Source of the DNA: Fimbriimonas ginsengisoli Gsoil 348
Lineage (GTDB): Bacteria; Armatimonadota; Fimbriimonadia; Fimbriimonadales; Fimbriimonadaceae
Assembly (NCBI RefSeq): GCF_000724625.1
Contig: NZ_CP007139.1
Location: 3,100,001-3,164,000 of the forward strand
Reading direction: 5' to 3'
Length of the DNA: 64,000 nucleotides
Shown here piece by piece: positions 7,166-15,351 of this stretch. Both the position numbers and the translations under genes were made by a program. The notes under the pieces are model-generated. The model was not told the origin of the DNA. It was given only the letters and a program-made list of their open reading frames with translations, and did not search any database. How positions within the stretch are numbered: position 1 is the stretch's first letter; each line of letters starts with the position of its first letter.

Positions 7166-8317
7166 ATGCCCGTCATTTCCGTCCGTATTCCGCAGATCGG
7201 CGAAGGCCTTCAAGAGGCCCGCCTCGTGGCCGTGCTCAAGCAGCCCGGCGATTACGTCAAGCGCGATGAGCCGATCTACCAGATGGAGACCGATAAAGCG
7301 GTCATGGACGTCGAGTCGCCCTACGAAGGAACCCTCGTCGAATGGCTCGGCCAACCCGACGAGATCCTCGCCATCGGCGCCGAAGTCGCCCGCATGGAAG
7401 TCGCCGGCGCCGTCGAAGAAGCCCCCCCGCACGGCCACGCTCCCGCCCCCGTAGAGGCTGCGGCCGCTTCCGCCCGCGGCGCCGCCATTCCGCCAAGAAC
7501 CCGCGCCTACGCCAAAGAGAAGGGAGTCTCCGACGATCAGCTCGCATCGATACCTTCCGCAAGCGGCAAGCTGATGCCGGCCGATATCGACGCCTTCCTC
7601 TCCGGCCCCGGCCCAGTAGCCCCGGTTTCCACCGACCGCTACGACGAGCAGCCCGTCGCGCAAAAGCAACGGCTACTCGCCTCGCGCCTCGTTCGTGGCG
7701 CTCAGCTCGTGGTCCCCGGAACGATGACCTTGGTCGCCAACTGGGAAGCGATCGAGCACGCCCGGGCTCGCTACAAGTCTGGTGGCGGCGACTTCCAGCC
7801 GAGCAGCTTCACGATGTTCGCCTACGCCGTTGCCTTGGCGCTCAAGGATTACCCGGCCTTCCGCTCGACTCTCATCGGCGAGGATCGGCTCCGCACCTAC
7901 CGCCATGTTTCGCTCGGAATCGCCGTCTCCCTCCCCGGGGACGAACTGGTTCTGGCGGTTGTCGAAGACGCCGACACCTTGACCTGGCGGGAATTTGCCC
8001 AACGCACCCGCGAGCGAATCGATCTCGCCCGAACCGGCAAGGACCAAGCGAACGAAGCGATGACGATTTCGCTGACGAATATGCAGTCGTTCGGCCTGCG
8101 CGATGCCGTCCCCGTCGTCGTCCCCCCTGCCGTCGCCACCCTCTTCCTCGGCGAGACCTATCAGGATCTCGATCCCGCTACCGAGACTCCGAAGCTTCGC
8201 CGGGTGGTGAACCTCGCCCTGACCTTCGATCACCGTATCCTCAACGGCGTCGGTGCGGCCGAATTCATGAAGGCGGTCCGGCAAAACGTCGAGACCATTG
8301 GATCGCTAATCGACTAA
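7166..8317 (+). CDS. 2-oxoacid dehydrogenase E2 acyltransferase (lipoyl)
   Basis: This E2 moves an acyl group from lipoate to CoA. Domains in order: a lipoyl domain (1-80, lipoylated K44 in METDKAVMDV), an Ala/Pro linker, an E3-binding domain (about 110-150, PPRTRAYAKEKGV, LMPADIDAF) and a short catalytic domain to residue 383. The active-site motif is DHRILNG at 355-361: His356 is kept, but the usual Asp is Asn360. ATG 7166 places the lipoyl domain at the N-terminus; GTG 7100 would add 22 unlikely residues. E1 and E3 genes are not in the window. Confidence 0.9.
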   Translation: MPVISVRIPQIGEGLQEARLVAVLKQPGDYVKRDEPIYQMETDKAVMDVESPYEGTLVEWLGQPDEILAIGAEVARMEVAGAVEEAPPHGHAPAPVEAAAASARGAAIPPRTRAYAKEKGVSDDQLASIPSASGKLMPADIDAFLSGPGPVAPVSTDRYDEQPVAQKQRLLASRLVRGAQLVVPGTMTLVANWEAIEHARARYKSGGGDFQPSSFTMFAYAVALALKDYPAFRSTLIGEDRLRTYRHVSLGIAVSLPGDELVLAVVEDADTLTWREFAQRTRERIDLARTGKDQANEAMTISLTNMQSFGLRDAVPVVVPPAVATLFLGETYQDLDPATETPKLRRVVNLALTFDHRILNGVGAAEFMKAVRQNVETIGSLID

Positions 8318-8322
8318 CTGCC

Positions 8323-9036
8323 ATGAAGCCGATTATTGGAATCACCGTCGACTGCCATCACGACCCCGAAGATCCTCGCACGCGGGGGAAGTTGGAGCTC
8401 AACTGGAACTACGCCCAGGCCGTCTCCGACGCCGGCGGCGTACCGGTTCTCATTCCGCCCACCGCCGATATGGAGGTCCTCGCCGGAGTCATCCACGGCT
8501 GGCTGATCCCCGGCGGGAACGATATCGACGCCGCTAACTTTGGGGAGGAGAACCATCCGAAGGTCAAACTTCAAGATCCGTCCCGCTTCGTCGGCGAAAA
8601 GTCGCTCTTTGAGGCGATCGACTCCGAGATGCCGGTGCTCGGAATCTGCTATGGATGTCAATTCCTCAACGTGGCTCGTGGTGGCACGCTGGAGCAGCAC
8701 CTGCCCGACCGGGTCGGTCACGAGATCCACACCGGCGGCACCATGCAGTCCTATCCCCTCGCGGAATCGCGCCTGCGGGAAATCGTTGGCGTCCCCGAAA
8801 TGACCGGTAAGAGCTACCACCACCAAGCCGTCGGCCAGGTAGGCGAGGCGCTCGCCGTCGTCTCCAAACACGAGGACGGCACTGTCGAAGCCGTGGAAGC
8901 AACCGACCGTCCTTGGATGATCGGCGTCCAGTGGCACCCCGAGCGAACCTTGGAGGACGAGGCGACCCGCCGTCTGTTCCGCGAATTCGTTCTTGCCGCC
9001 GCCCGGTTTGCCGAAGGGAAAGCGGGAGCCAAGTAG
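8323..9036 (+). CDS. Peptidase C26 / gamma-glutamyl hydrolase-like class I amidotransferase
   Basis: This cytosolic glutamine-amidase-fold hydrolase resembles PuuD, which cleaves gamma-glutamyl-GABA. The triad is Cys109 (LGICYGCQ, where Arg is usual in place of Tyr), His205 and Glu207 (QWHPE). An oxyanion segment LIPGGNDID is present. It has 237 residues, normal for the family. It starts 5 bp after the E2 stop, and its TAG overlaps the GTG start of the biotinyl gene, so it is part of the operon. The substrate is not known. Confidence 0.85.
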   Translation: MKPIIGITVDCHHDPEDPRTRGKLELNWNYAQAVSDAGGVPVLIPPTADMEVLAGVIHGWLIPGGNDIDAANFGEENHPKVKLQDPSRFVGEKSLFEAIDSEMPVLGICYGCQFLNVARGGTLEQHLPDRVGHEIHTGGTMQSYPLAESRLREIVGVPEMTGKSYHHQAVGQVGEALAVVSKHEDGTVEAVEATDRPWMIGVQWHPERTLEDEATRRLFREFVLAAARFAEGKAGAK

Positions 9037-9467
9037 TGAAACGCTTCGTCGATGGAGACGAGGTCGACCTTGACGAAGCCGGCGCCGAAGTCGTCCGAGC
9101 CGGTGACCGGCTGATGGTCCGAACCCCGGAAGGAACCTTCAGCGCCGTCGCCGTCTCCCAAGGCGACGCGGTTCTCGTTTCCTACAAGGGACGCCAATAT
9201 CGAGTCGAAAAGAAGTCGACCCGCCCCCGGGGCGCGGCCGCAGCTTCCTCCGGTCAACTCCTCGCCCCCATGCCGGGCCAGATCGTCGACGTCCGGGTGG
9301 CCGAAGGGGAAGAAGTGAAGAAAGGACAAACTCTCCTCGTTCTGGAGGCGATGAAGACCCAGCAGCCTTTCAACGCCCCGTTCGACGGTATTGTCAAGAA
9401 CCTCGGCGTCGCCAAAGGCGACCAGGTTATCGACGGCGCGATCCTCGCCGTGGTGGAGCCCGCTTGA
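9036..9467 (+). CDS. Biotinyl carrier protein (BCCP-type)
   Basis: The last 75 residues are a biotinyl domain with the attachment lysine K107 in LEAMKTQQ and the paired half-motif around APMPGQIVDVRV. The first 65 residues are a beta-rich domain as in carrier subunits of acyl-CoA carboxylases. The start is GTG 9036, within the preceding stop codon. The carboxylase subunits are not nearby. Together with HMG-CoA lyase immediately downstream, this suggests the carrier of methylcrotonyl-CoA carboxylase or a similar enzyme. Confidence 0.88.
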   Translation: MKRFVDGDEVDLDEAGAEVVRAGDRLMVRTPEGTFSAVAVSQGDAVLVSYKGRQYRVEKKSTRPRGAAAASSGQLLAPMPGQIVDVRVAEGEEVKKGQTLLVLEAMKTQQPFNAPFDGIVKNLGVAKGDQVIDGAILAVVEPA

Positions 9468-10369
9468 GGATCGTCGAAGTCGGCCCCCGAGATGGCCTTC
9501 AAAACGAAAAGGCCCCTGTTCCGACCGATGTCAAGCTCCGCTTTATCGCCCGATTGGCCGAAGCCGGCCTAAAAGAAATCGAGGCGACCAGTTTCGTCTC
9601 CCCGAAATGGGTCCCGCAGCTCGGCGATGCCGCCGAACTCTGGCCGCAACTTCCACCCGGTCCGCTCTACTCCGCGTTGGTGCCTAATCAAAAAGGGTTG
9701 GCACGCGCGATCGAGGTCGGTGTCAAACGCATCGCCCTCTTCACCGCCGCCAGCGACGCATTCACTCAGAAGAACATCAACATGACGGTCGATGCCTCTC
9801 TGGAGGTGTTCCGCCAAGTCATCGCCTCTTTCCGTGGCGCCGGCATCCCGCCTGCCGACCAATGGATGCGCGCCTACGTCAGCACCGCCTTCGAGTGCCC
9901 CTACGCGGGGCGCATCGAGCCCGGCCGGGTGGCCGAAGTGGCAAATCGCCTGTTCGAGATGGGAGTCGACGAAGTGAGTCTCGGCGACACCATCGGAGTC
10001 GCCGCCCCTGTCGAGGTCTTCCGCCTCGCCGACGCTCTGGACAGCCGGAGGAAAAGTCAGATCGCCTGGCACTTCCACGACACCCACGGCACCGGAATCG
10101 CCAATGTCTCCGCCGCCCTCGATCTCGGCTACACGGCGTTCGACTCCAGCGCCGCCGGTTTCGGCGGCTGCCCCTACGCCCCCGGCGCCGGCGGCAACCT
10201 CGCTACCGAGGACCTTGTCTACTTTCTGGAGCGGACGGGAATGCCGACGGGTGTTGACGTGGATCGTATGGCCCGGGCAAGCGAGGAAGTCTTGGCCGTA
10301 CTTGGGCGGGCTCCGACGGCAAAGTCACAACTCGCGGCGCTGGCGGCGGCTGCGAAATGCGCCACATAA
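9464..10369 (+). CDS. mvaB: Hydroxymethylglutaryl-CoA lyase
   Basis: It cleaves HMG-CoA to acetyl-CoA and acetoacetate, the last step of leucine breakdown. It is a TIM-barrel DRE-TIM enzyme: R9-D10 in VGPRDGLQNE, metal ligands H203 and H205 (WHFHDTHG), and the loop signature GFGGCPYAPGAGGN with catalytic C236. The TTG start at 9464 overlaps the biotinyl gene by TTGA. The last 167 bases overlap, in antisense, the 3' end of the presenilin-like gene. Confidence 0.93.
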   Translation: MRIVEVGPRDGLQNEKAPVPTDVKLRFIARLAEAGLKEIEATSFVSPKWVPQLGDAAELWPQLPPGPLYSALVPNQKGLARAIEVGVKRIALFTAASDAFTQKNINMTVDASLEVFRQVIASFRGAGIPPADQWMRAYVSTAFECPYAGRIEPGRVAEVANRLFEMGVDEVSLGDTIGVAAPVEVFRLADALDSRRKSQIAWHFHDTHGTGIANVSAALDLGYTAFDSSAAGFGGCPYAPGAGGNLATEDLVYFLERTGMPTGVDVDRMARASEEVLAVLGRAPTAKSQLAALAAAAKCAT

Positions 10370-11240
10370 CGAACAAACTGCCGAATATCGCTAAAAACCA
10401 GGTTACGAGCCGCTCCTCTTTCGCCAGCTTGAATTGGCTGCGGTTGACGATAAGCACGACGATCCCGATCGGAACCAGCGCGGGCAGCGCCCCCAGCCGG
10501 ATCGGCCCGATCTCCACATCACTGAACCTAAGCACCACCAGCAGGTAGAGCGCAAGCACCGGCACGAGCGCCTGCAGCGTTTGCCGGGTGCGCATTTTGA
10601 GGCGGTAGATCGCCACAAAGAACATCGAAATAAACAGATAATCGGCCGGACCTACGAAGAGAAGGGGAGCGGCCAACCCTCCCGCGGAAACCGTTCGCAC
10701 CTGCGGCACTTGGTATCCCAGCATCGCCAGACCCTGCCCCGTGCCCCGCACCACCGTTTGCTGCACAAGCCCCTCCGGGGCGAACACGAGCCAGAGATCG
10801 AAAAGCGCCAAAAAAATGGCGACCGGAACGAGCATGTTCCGGTCCTTGAGCCGGAGCGCGAGCAAAGATCCGATCGCGAGACACCATGCGATCAACCCGC
10901 TCTGGCTGATCGCCATCATCGCTCCCCCCGTCATCGGCTGGGTCGCCCGTTGCGCGGCGAGGTATCCCAGCCACCAAATCGCCAACCCGCCGAGGAGCAT
11001 CGCGAACGACCTCAGATAGGTCCAAGGATATTTGGCCGCCGCGTAAAGGGCAAGGATCGGCGCGGCCACGAACACGACCGAGACCCCGACGCTGACTGGC
11101 ATGATGAGCCGCAGTGGCACGGGGACGATCCCGATCAGCATCCGCAGGGCGGCGATGAACAGAAGCACCGCAAGGAAAATGCCGAGCGTTCGGCTAAACC
11201 CAGGCGAATCGGTCGGCGTTGGCGGATTCTCGTTGGTCAC
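10203..11240 (-). CDS. Polytopic membrane protein with presenilin/A22-like aspartyl protease motifs
   Basis: Hydrophobicity suggests about nine membrane helices in 345 residues. The features of GxGD-type intramembrane proteases occur in order: Asp148 in LALFDLWLVFAPEGLVQ, which resembles the YDLVAVLCPKGPL segment of presenilin helix 6; Asp200 in LLFVGPADYLF, equivalent to GLGDFIF but with GPAD; and PAL at 253-255 in GALPALVPIG. The D-to-PAL distance is 53 residues, against 48 in human presenilin 1. If active, it would cut membrane proteins within the bilayer. The proline-rich tail from residue 297 lies antisense to mvaB. It starts inside the end of the glycosyltransferase gene (47-bp overlap). 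This is a motif-based assignment without a database search. Confidence 0.6.
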   Translation of the reverse strand: MTNENPPTPTDSPGFSRTLGIFLAVLLFIAALRMLIGIVPVPLRLIMPVSVGVSVVFVAAPILALYAAAKYPWTYLRSFAMLLGGLAIWWLGYLAAQRATQPMTGGAMMAISQSGLIAWCLAIGSLLALRLKDRNMLVPVAIFLALFDLWLVFAPEGLVQQTVVRGTGQGLAMLGYQVPQVRTVSAGGLAAPLLFVGPADYLFISMFFVAIYRLKMRTRQTLQALVPVLALYLLVVLRFSDVEIGPIRLGALPALVPIGIVVLIVNRSQFKLAKEERLVTWFLAIFGSLFVMWRISQPPPAPRVVTLPSEPAQVRPRLPRLPGPYDPRQHPSAFPSAPESRQGPR

Positions 11241-12378
11241 GGATTACCTGACGGTATACCGCGAGAACCCGCTCGCCCATCGCGGGAACGCCCAGATCGC
11301 GCACCGAGCGGGGCGCTTGTTCCGTCAGCCGGCTGTAGAGCGGCTCGTCCCGCAACACCCGCTGGATCGTTCGCGCTAGTTCGCCCGCCTCGTTCTTCAC
11401 GACGAATCCATTAAGCCCATCCACCACGGAAGCCCCCGCCCCGCCACCGGCCACCACGACGGCCGGAAGCCCATGCGTCATCGCCTCTTGGACCACCAAC
11501 CCCTGGGTCTCCGTAATGGAAGAAAACACGAACAGGTCGGCCGCCGCGTAATAGCGGTCCACTTCCGCCCTCGGCACGAATCCGACGAACCGAACCCGGT
11601 CCCCGATTCCGGAGCGGCGAACGATGTCGACGCATTCCTGCCGATACGGCCCATCCCCCACCAGCCAAAGCCGCGCTCGAGGGTCTTCGCGGCAGACCGC
11701 GGCCGCCGCCTCCAACAGCACCCCGAGATTCTTCTCCTGCGCCAACCGCCCCACGTACAAGAGAATGCGAGCGTCGGGAGGGATGCCCAACGCTTGGCGC
11801 ATCTCCGCCCGCTCCAGCATCGGCCCCCGCGGAATCCCGGTCGGAACCACCGTCGTGGGGGTTGAAACCGAGTGCCGCTTTAGCCACTTCATCGAAGCCT
11901 CGGACGGCGTCAGCACATGGTCGACATGGTTGTAGTAGAAGTTGGTGTGCTTGGCAATCCGGAACCGGATGTAGCGCCTCGGCAATAGCCGGAAGTAGTG
12001 GGAGTATCGGTCGTACAGCGTGTGGTACGTCGAGACGATCGGCAAGCCGTGCGACTCCGCCCACCGTAGCCCCACCATCCCCAACACGAACGGAGTATGC
12101 GTGTGCACCACGTCGTACTCCTGCCGCCGAAACTTGTGCAGCATCCGATAGAACGGCGGAATCGCCACCGGATATCCCCGCGAAATCGGAGTCTCCAGCG
12201 CCCGGAACCGATACGTGTTCGCGTCCGGGTCCCGATAGTGCGGATACCGGGCCGTATACAAGTGAACCGAGTGCCCCTGGTTCCGAAGCTCGCCCACCAA
12301 CGCATCCACGGATACGCTCACCCCGTTCAAAATCGGTAGTGCGCTGTCCGAGAACATCGCGATACGAAGCGGCTCCAT
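11194..12378 (-). CDS. GT4 family glycosyltransferase (diacylglycerol glucosyltransferase-like)
   Basis: This GT-B enzyme resembles the MgtA / alpha-monoglucosyldiacylglycerol synthase group. The N-terminal acceptor domain begins RIAMFSDSALPILNGVS and includes DVVHTHTPF and PIVSTYHTLYDRY. The C-terminal nucleotide-sugar domain has LLYVGRLAQEKN, LWLVGDGPY and the EX7E motif ETQGLVVQE. The start is ATG 12378; the extension to 12435 adds residues unlike the family. It probably adds a sugar to a membrane lipid. It is cotranscribed with the presenilin-like gene. Confidence 0.87.
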   Translation of the reverse strand: MEPLRIAMFSDSALPILNGVSVSVDALVGELRNQGHSVHLYTARYPHYRDPDANTYRFRALETPISRGYPVAIPPFYRMLHKFRRQEYDVVHTHTPFVLGMVGLRWAESHGLPIVSTYHTLYDRYSHYFRLLPRRYIRFRIAKHTNFYYNHVDHVLTPSEASMKWLKRHSVSTPTTVVPTGIPRGPMLERAEMRQALGIPPDARILLYVGRLAQEKNLGVLLEAAAAVCREDPRARLWLVGDGPYRQECVDIVRRSGIGDRVRFVGFVPRAEVDRYYAAADLFVFSSITETQGLVVQEAMTHGLPAVVVAGGGAGASVVDGLNGFVVKNEAGELARTIQRVLRDEPLYSRLTEQAPRSVRDLGVPAMGERVLAVYRQVIRDQRESANADRFAWV

Positions 12379-12469
12379 CCCTAGTGGATTGTACGCGTAG
12401 CTTGCCACCGTCGCTGCCGTCCTCACCCAGATCAATCTCTTTCTTTCTGGTTATTGGTAAAGTCGCCGT

Positions 12470-12829
12470 ATGGACGCCACCCTGTTCCGCTGGAACGAAG
12501 TCGCCGAAGACAATCCGATCCCGCTGCTGACTCGCCGCACCGTCAAGGGCGAACGGATGATGGCGGCTCGAGTCCGGTTGGAGCCGGGTTGTGTGGTCGC
12601 CGAGCATCGCCACGAGAGCGAGCAGATCGCCGTCGTCCTCTCCGGCCACGTCCGCTGGGGCTTGGGCGAGAAAGGAACGCCGGGCTTTCGCTACCAGGAG
12701 ATGAGAGGCGGGGAAGTGATGGTCCTCCCCTCCAACTTCCCCCACTCCCTCGAAGTCTACGAAGCCGCCGAAATCATCGACTTTCTAACCCCCATTGGCC
12801 CCATGGGCGTCGACAGCCAAAAGTCGTAA
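12470..12829 (+). CDS. Cupin domain protein
   Basis: A single cupin barrel of 119 residues. Motif 1 is EHRHESEQIAVVLSGHV with two His and a Glu as metal ligands. Motif 2 is GGEVMVLPSNFPHSL with the third His. It is probably a small metal-dependent enzyme or sensor; the substrate is not inferable. It diverges from the glycosyltransferase gene, and repeats start right after its stop. Confidence 0.87.
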   Translation: MDATLFRWNEVAEDNPIPLLTRRTVKGERMMAARVRLEPGCVVAEHRHESEQIAVVLSGHVRWGLGEKGTPGFRYQEMRGGEVMVLPSNFPHSLEVYEAAEIIDFLTPIGPMGVDSQKS

Positions 12830-12832
12830 GAA

Positions 12833-12937
12833 ATTCCGGAGCCTCCTCCTCTTGCCGTCGCGGCAAACAACCCCCGCTCATCCCCCAACCCGATCGCGAA
12901 CGGGAGGAGGAGGGGGTTGGGGGTGGCGGTTCCGGAG
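12833..12937. repeat. Degenerate family C hairpin repeat
   Basis: TTCCGGAG-type ends flank complementary arms CCTCCTCCTCTTG and GGGAGGAGGAGGGGG, then GTTGGGGGTGGCGGTTCCGG. It is a diverged copy of the 3933 and 55753 units, with a different inner segment. Confidence 0.6.
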
Positions 12938-13164
12938 AACCTAGGCGCTCCCGAGGAAAGGGCCCGACGATCATCACTGCACCTGGTCCCTATAGTGATG
13001 ATGATCGTCAGGAAGTGTCGTTTGGGGCCGAGGGGAGCCGCTCTGGAGAGCGGCGGTCCTCCGGATTTTCTCCACCCCAACCCCCTCCTCATCGCACGAA
13101 CATCGACGAGGAGGGGGCTCCGGAGGTTGCGCACTCCAGGACGCTTCTTAATTTGTCGAGCCGC
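12938..13164. repeat. Hairpin plus E+C composite repeat between convergent genes
   Basis: The stretch 12938-13164 holds no gene. At 12966-13009 there is a hairpin (GACGATCATCACT against AGTGATGATGATCGTC). At 13035-13126 there is a family E unit (CCGCTCTGGAGAGCGGCGG) joined to a family C unit (CCCCAACCCCCTCCTC ... GAGGAGGGGGCTCCGG). A near copy of this composite is at 44550-44643. Confidence 0.75.
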
Positions 13165-14493
13165 TTACCCGTCGCTCGGACGCGACTCGCGTCGCGCGGA
13201 GGGGAGCTCGATGACGAAGCGGGCGCCGGCGTCGCCGTTTTCGGCTCGGATCGTTCCGCCCCGCGCCGCGATGAGGCGGCTGCAGACGGCCAATCCGATG
13301 CCGAAGCCGCCGTGATCTCGGCTTCGGCCTTCGTCACCCCTCGTAAAGCGCTCGAATACCCGCTCCGACATCCCTTCCGGAATGCCGGGTCCCTCGTCTT
13401 CCACGACTACCGTTCCAAATCCTCCCGCTCGCGGAAAGCATGAGATGAGGCATTGAGAACCGGGAGGGCTGACCCGCAGGGCGTTCGATAAGAGGTTGTC
13501 GAGCACCACCCCGATCTCCGAGGGTTGGATGCAGACCAGCACCGGGTACGAGCGCAGTTCCAGTTCGACGCCCGCTTCCGAGTACCGGTCGACCCATCGG
13601 GCGTGCGCTTTTTCGGCCGCCTCCTCCAAGTCCAACACCGGCGCGGCGTCGGTTTTCGGAGTCGCGGATTGCAGCAGCGTTTCCACCAGCGTGGAGAGCC
13701 TCTCGGCTTCGCTCAAAGCAGTGATAAGGACGGTTCGGTACTCCTCTTCCGAGCGCGCTCGGCGCAACGTCGTCTCGATGCTTCCTCGGAGCACCGCCAG
13801 CGGTGTGCGAAGCTCGTGCGCGGCATCCCCGACGAACTGTTCCTGACGTCGAACCGAGTCCTCCAAACGGTCTAAGAACCGGTTGAGTCTTGCGGCGAAA
13901 GTCGAAAACTCATCCTCGCCGGATACCCGCAGCCGTTGAGAGAGCGATCCTTCGCTCATCTTCTCCGCCTGTTGGGCCAAGTCGGCGAGCGGACGAAAAG
14001 TGGCTCGCGAGGCGATCCAGCTCGCCAGCGCGGCACACCCCACCAGGGGCCCCCAGAGCGCTGCCAGCATTATTGCGAGCCGTTCGATCGCCGCTTCCCG
14101 CGAGTGCCATGGCAGCGCGGCCACCACGTGCACTCCGCCTGTATCGCCCGCTACCACCACCGCCGAGGTTCCATCGGGCAGGCGGGTCCTCCCAACTTGG
14201 ATATTTGGCTCGATGTCCAGTGGGCCGGCGCTCGCTATCAGTCCCCCATTTTTGTCGAAGGCCGCCAGGGTTATCTCGGGGTCGGAGGCGGCGACCTCCC
14301 CTAGGTCGGGGTTCGTCGGCGACGCGCGGACCTCCTCCTGACCCATCCTGAGTGCCGGCATCAAAAGGTCGTGTGCCGCTCGAAACTCCGAGGCGCGGCT
14401 CGTCAGCACGATCCCCGTGAAAACCACCGCTAGCAGAACCCCCGCCGTTGCCGCCGACACCATCGTGAGCCGAGCTCGATGCCCCATCCTCAT
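13165..14493 (-). CDS. Sensor histidine kinase of a two-component system
   Basis: The 442-residue protein has two membrane helices (about 13-30 and 138-160) around a periplasmic sensor domain, then HAMP, a HisKA box with phospho-acceptor H226 (GDAAHELRTPLAVL), and a HATPase domain (N box DNLLSNALRVSP, G1 VEDEGPGIPEG, G2 GGFGIGLAV). The start ATG 14493 overlaps the response-regulator stop (ATGA). Position next to an RND efflux operon suggests that it senses an envelope toxicant or metal. Confidence 0.93.
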   Translation of the reverse strand: MRMGHRARLTMVSAATAGVLLAVVFTGIVLTSRASEFRAAHDLLMPALRMGQEEVRASPTNPDLGEVAASDPEITLAAFDKNGGLIASAGPLDIEPNIQVGRTRLPDGTSAVVVAGDTGGVHVVAALPWHSREAAIERLAIMLAALWGPLVGCAALASWIASRATFRPLADLAQQAEKMSEGSLSQRLRVSGEDEFSTFAARLNRFLDRLEDSVRRQEQFVGDAAHELRTPLAVLRGSIETTLRRARSEEEYRTVLITALSEAERLSTLVETLLQSATPKTDAAPVLDLEEAAEKAHARWVDRYSEAGVELELRSYPVLVCIQPSEIGVVLDNLLSNALRVSPPGSQCLISCFPRAGGFGTVVVEDEGPGIPEGMSERVFERFTRGDEGRSRDHGGFGIGLAVCSRLIAARGGTIRAENGDAGARFVIELPSARRESRPSDG

Positions 14494-15161
14494 TCGGGCG
14501 GAGCCTCGCTCAACACATATCCCTTGCCGCGGACCGTATGAATCAACCGGGGTGCTTCGCCTCTCTCCAGCTTGTGTCGAAGGTAGTTGACATAAACCTC
14601 CACCACGTTGGGAGCCCGCTCCGCGTCGTCCCAAACGTGCTTGAGCACCGTCCCCTTCGATACCGGCTCGCCGGGAGACCGGGCGAGTAGCTCCAGGAGC
14701 GCATATTCGGTGGTCGACAGAAAGATCACCTTTCCGCCGTGGGTCACCCGGCGTCGCGCCATATCCACCGTCAGGTCGCCCACCGTCACCGTGGTGGCTC
14801 CGCCCCGGGTTCGGCGTAACAATGCTCGCATTCGCGCCAGCAACTCCTCCAGCCGGAACGGCTTAACAAGGTAGTCGTCTGCGCCTCCATCGAGTCCCAG
14901 AATCCGGTCTTCGATGCCGGTCCGGGCCGTCAACATCAGCACCGGTACCTCGCTGGCTTGCCGGACCTCCGCAAGAAAATCCATGCCGCTGCCGTCGCCA
15001 AGCATGATGTCCAGTAGGATCAAATCCGGCTTTTCCGAGGCGATTTGTTGGCGGGCGGCCGCCAGGGAGTGAGCCACGCTCGGTTCGTAATTCGCCTCCT
15101 TCATCGCTTGCTCGATCACTCGCGCAAGCTTCGGTTCATCCTCGACGATCAGGATACGCAC
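14490..15161 (-). CDS. OmpR/PhoB-type response regulator
   Basis: The receiver domain (1-115) has acidic pocket E7-D8, phospho-acceptor D51 (LILLDIMLGDGSG), T79/A80 in MLTARTG and K101 in VKPF. The C-terminal winged-helix domain (125-223) ends with the recognition helix in NVVEVYVNYLRHKL and the wing HTVRGKGYVL. It is the cognate partner of the overlapping kinase gene. Transcribed away from tolC across a 190-bp intergenic region, it probably activates that efflux operon. Confidence 0.95.
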   Translation of the reverse strand: MRILIVEDEPKLARVIEQAMKEANYEPSVAHSLAAARQQIASEKPDLILLDIMLGDGSGMDFLAEVRQASEVPVLMLTARTGIEDRILGLDGGADDYLVKPFRLEELLARMRALLRRTRGGATTVTVGDLTVDMARRRVTHGGKVIFLSTTEYALLELLARSPGEPVSKGTVLKHVWDDAERAPNVVEVYVNYLRHKLERGEAPRLIHTVRGKGYVLSEAPPE

Positions 15162-15351
15162 GGCTTAGGTTACGCTCAAAGTTGGATGAATCGCCCACAT
15201 ACCCAGCGTTCCGTTCGACGCAAATCTCCAAGATTCGCGCCCTTCCGCAGCCCCGTTAGGTTCGGTTTTCAGTATCGCCCTCGTATCGGCCTTAGGAATT
15301 TCTAAGCCCTTGCCTATTGTCGAGCAAGCAGGTTCAAACTGAGCGACACCC

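Noticed and set aside
7342-8320. A very Arg/Pro-rich open frame overlapping the E2 gene and running into the C26 gene
   Set aside because: The first part is an out-of-frame reading of E2. Only the part from ATG 8323 is a real protein.
10434-11414. Plus-strand open frame across the presenilin-like gene
   Set aside because: It is Arg/His/Pro-rich with no hydrophobic pattern, and is the complement of membrane-helix codons.
12454-13443. Long plus-strand frame spanning the cupin gene, repeats and histidine kinase end
   Set aside because: It crosses the cupin gene out of frame and several hairpin repeats; composition is Arg/Ser/Pro-rich.
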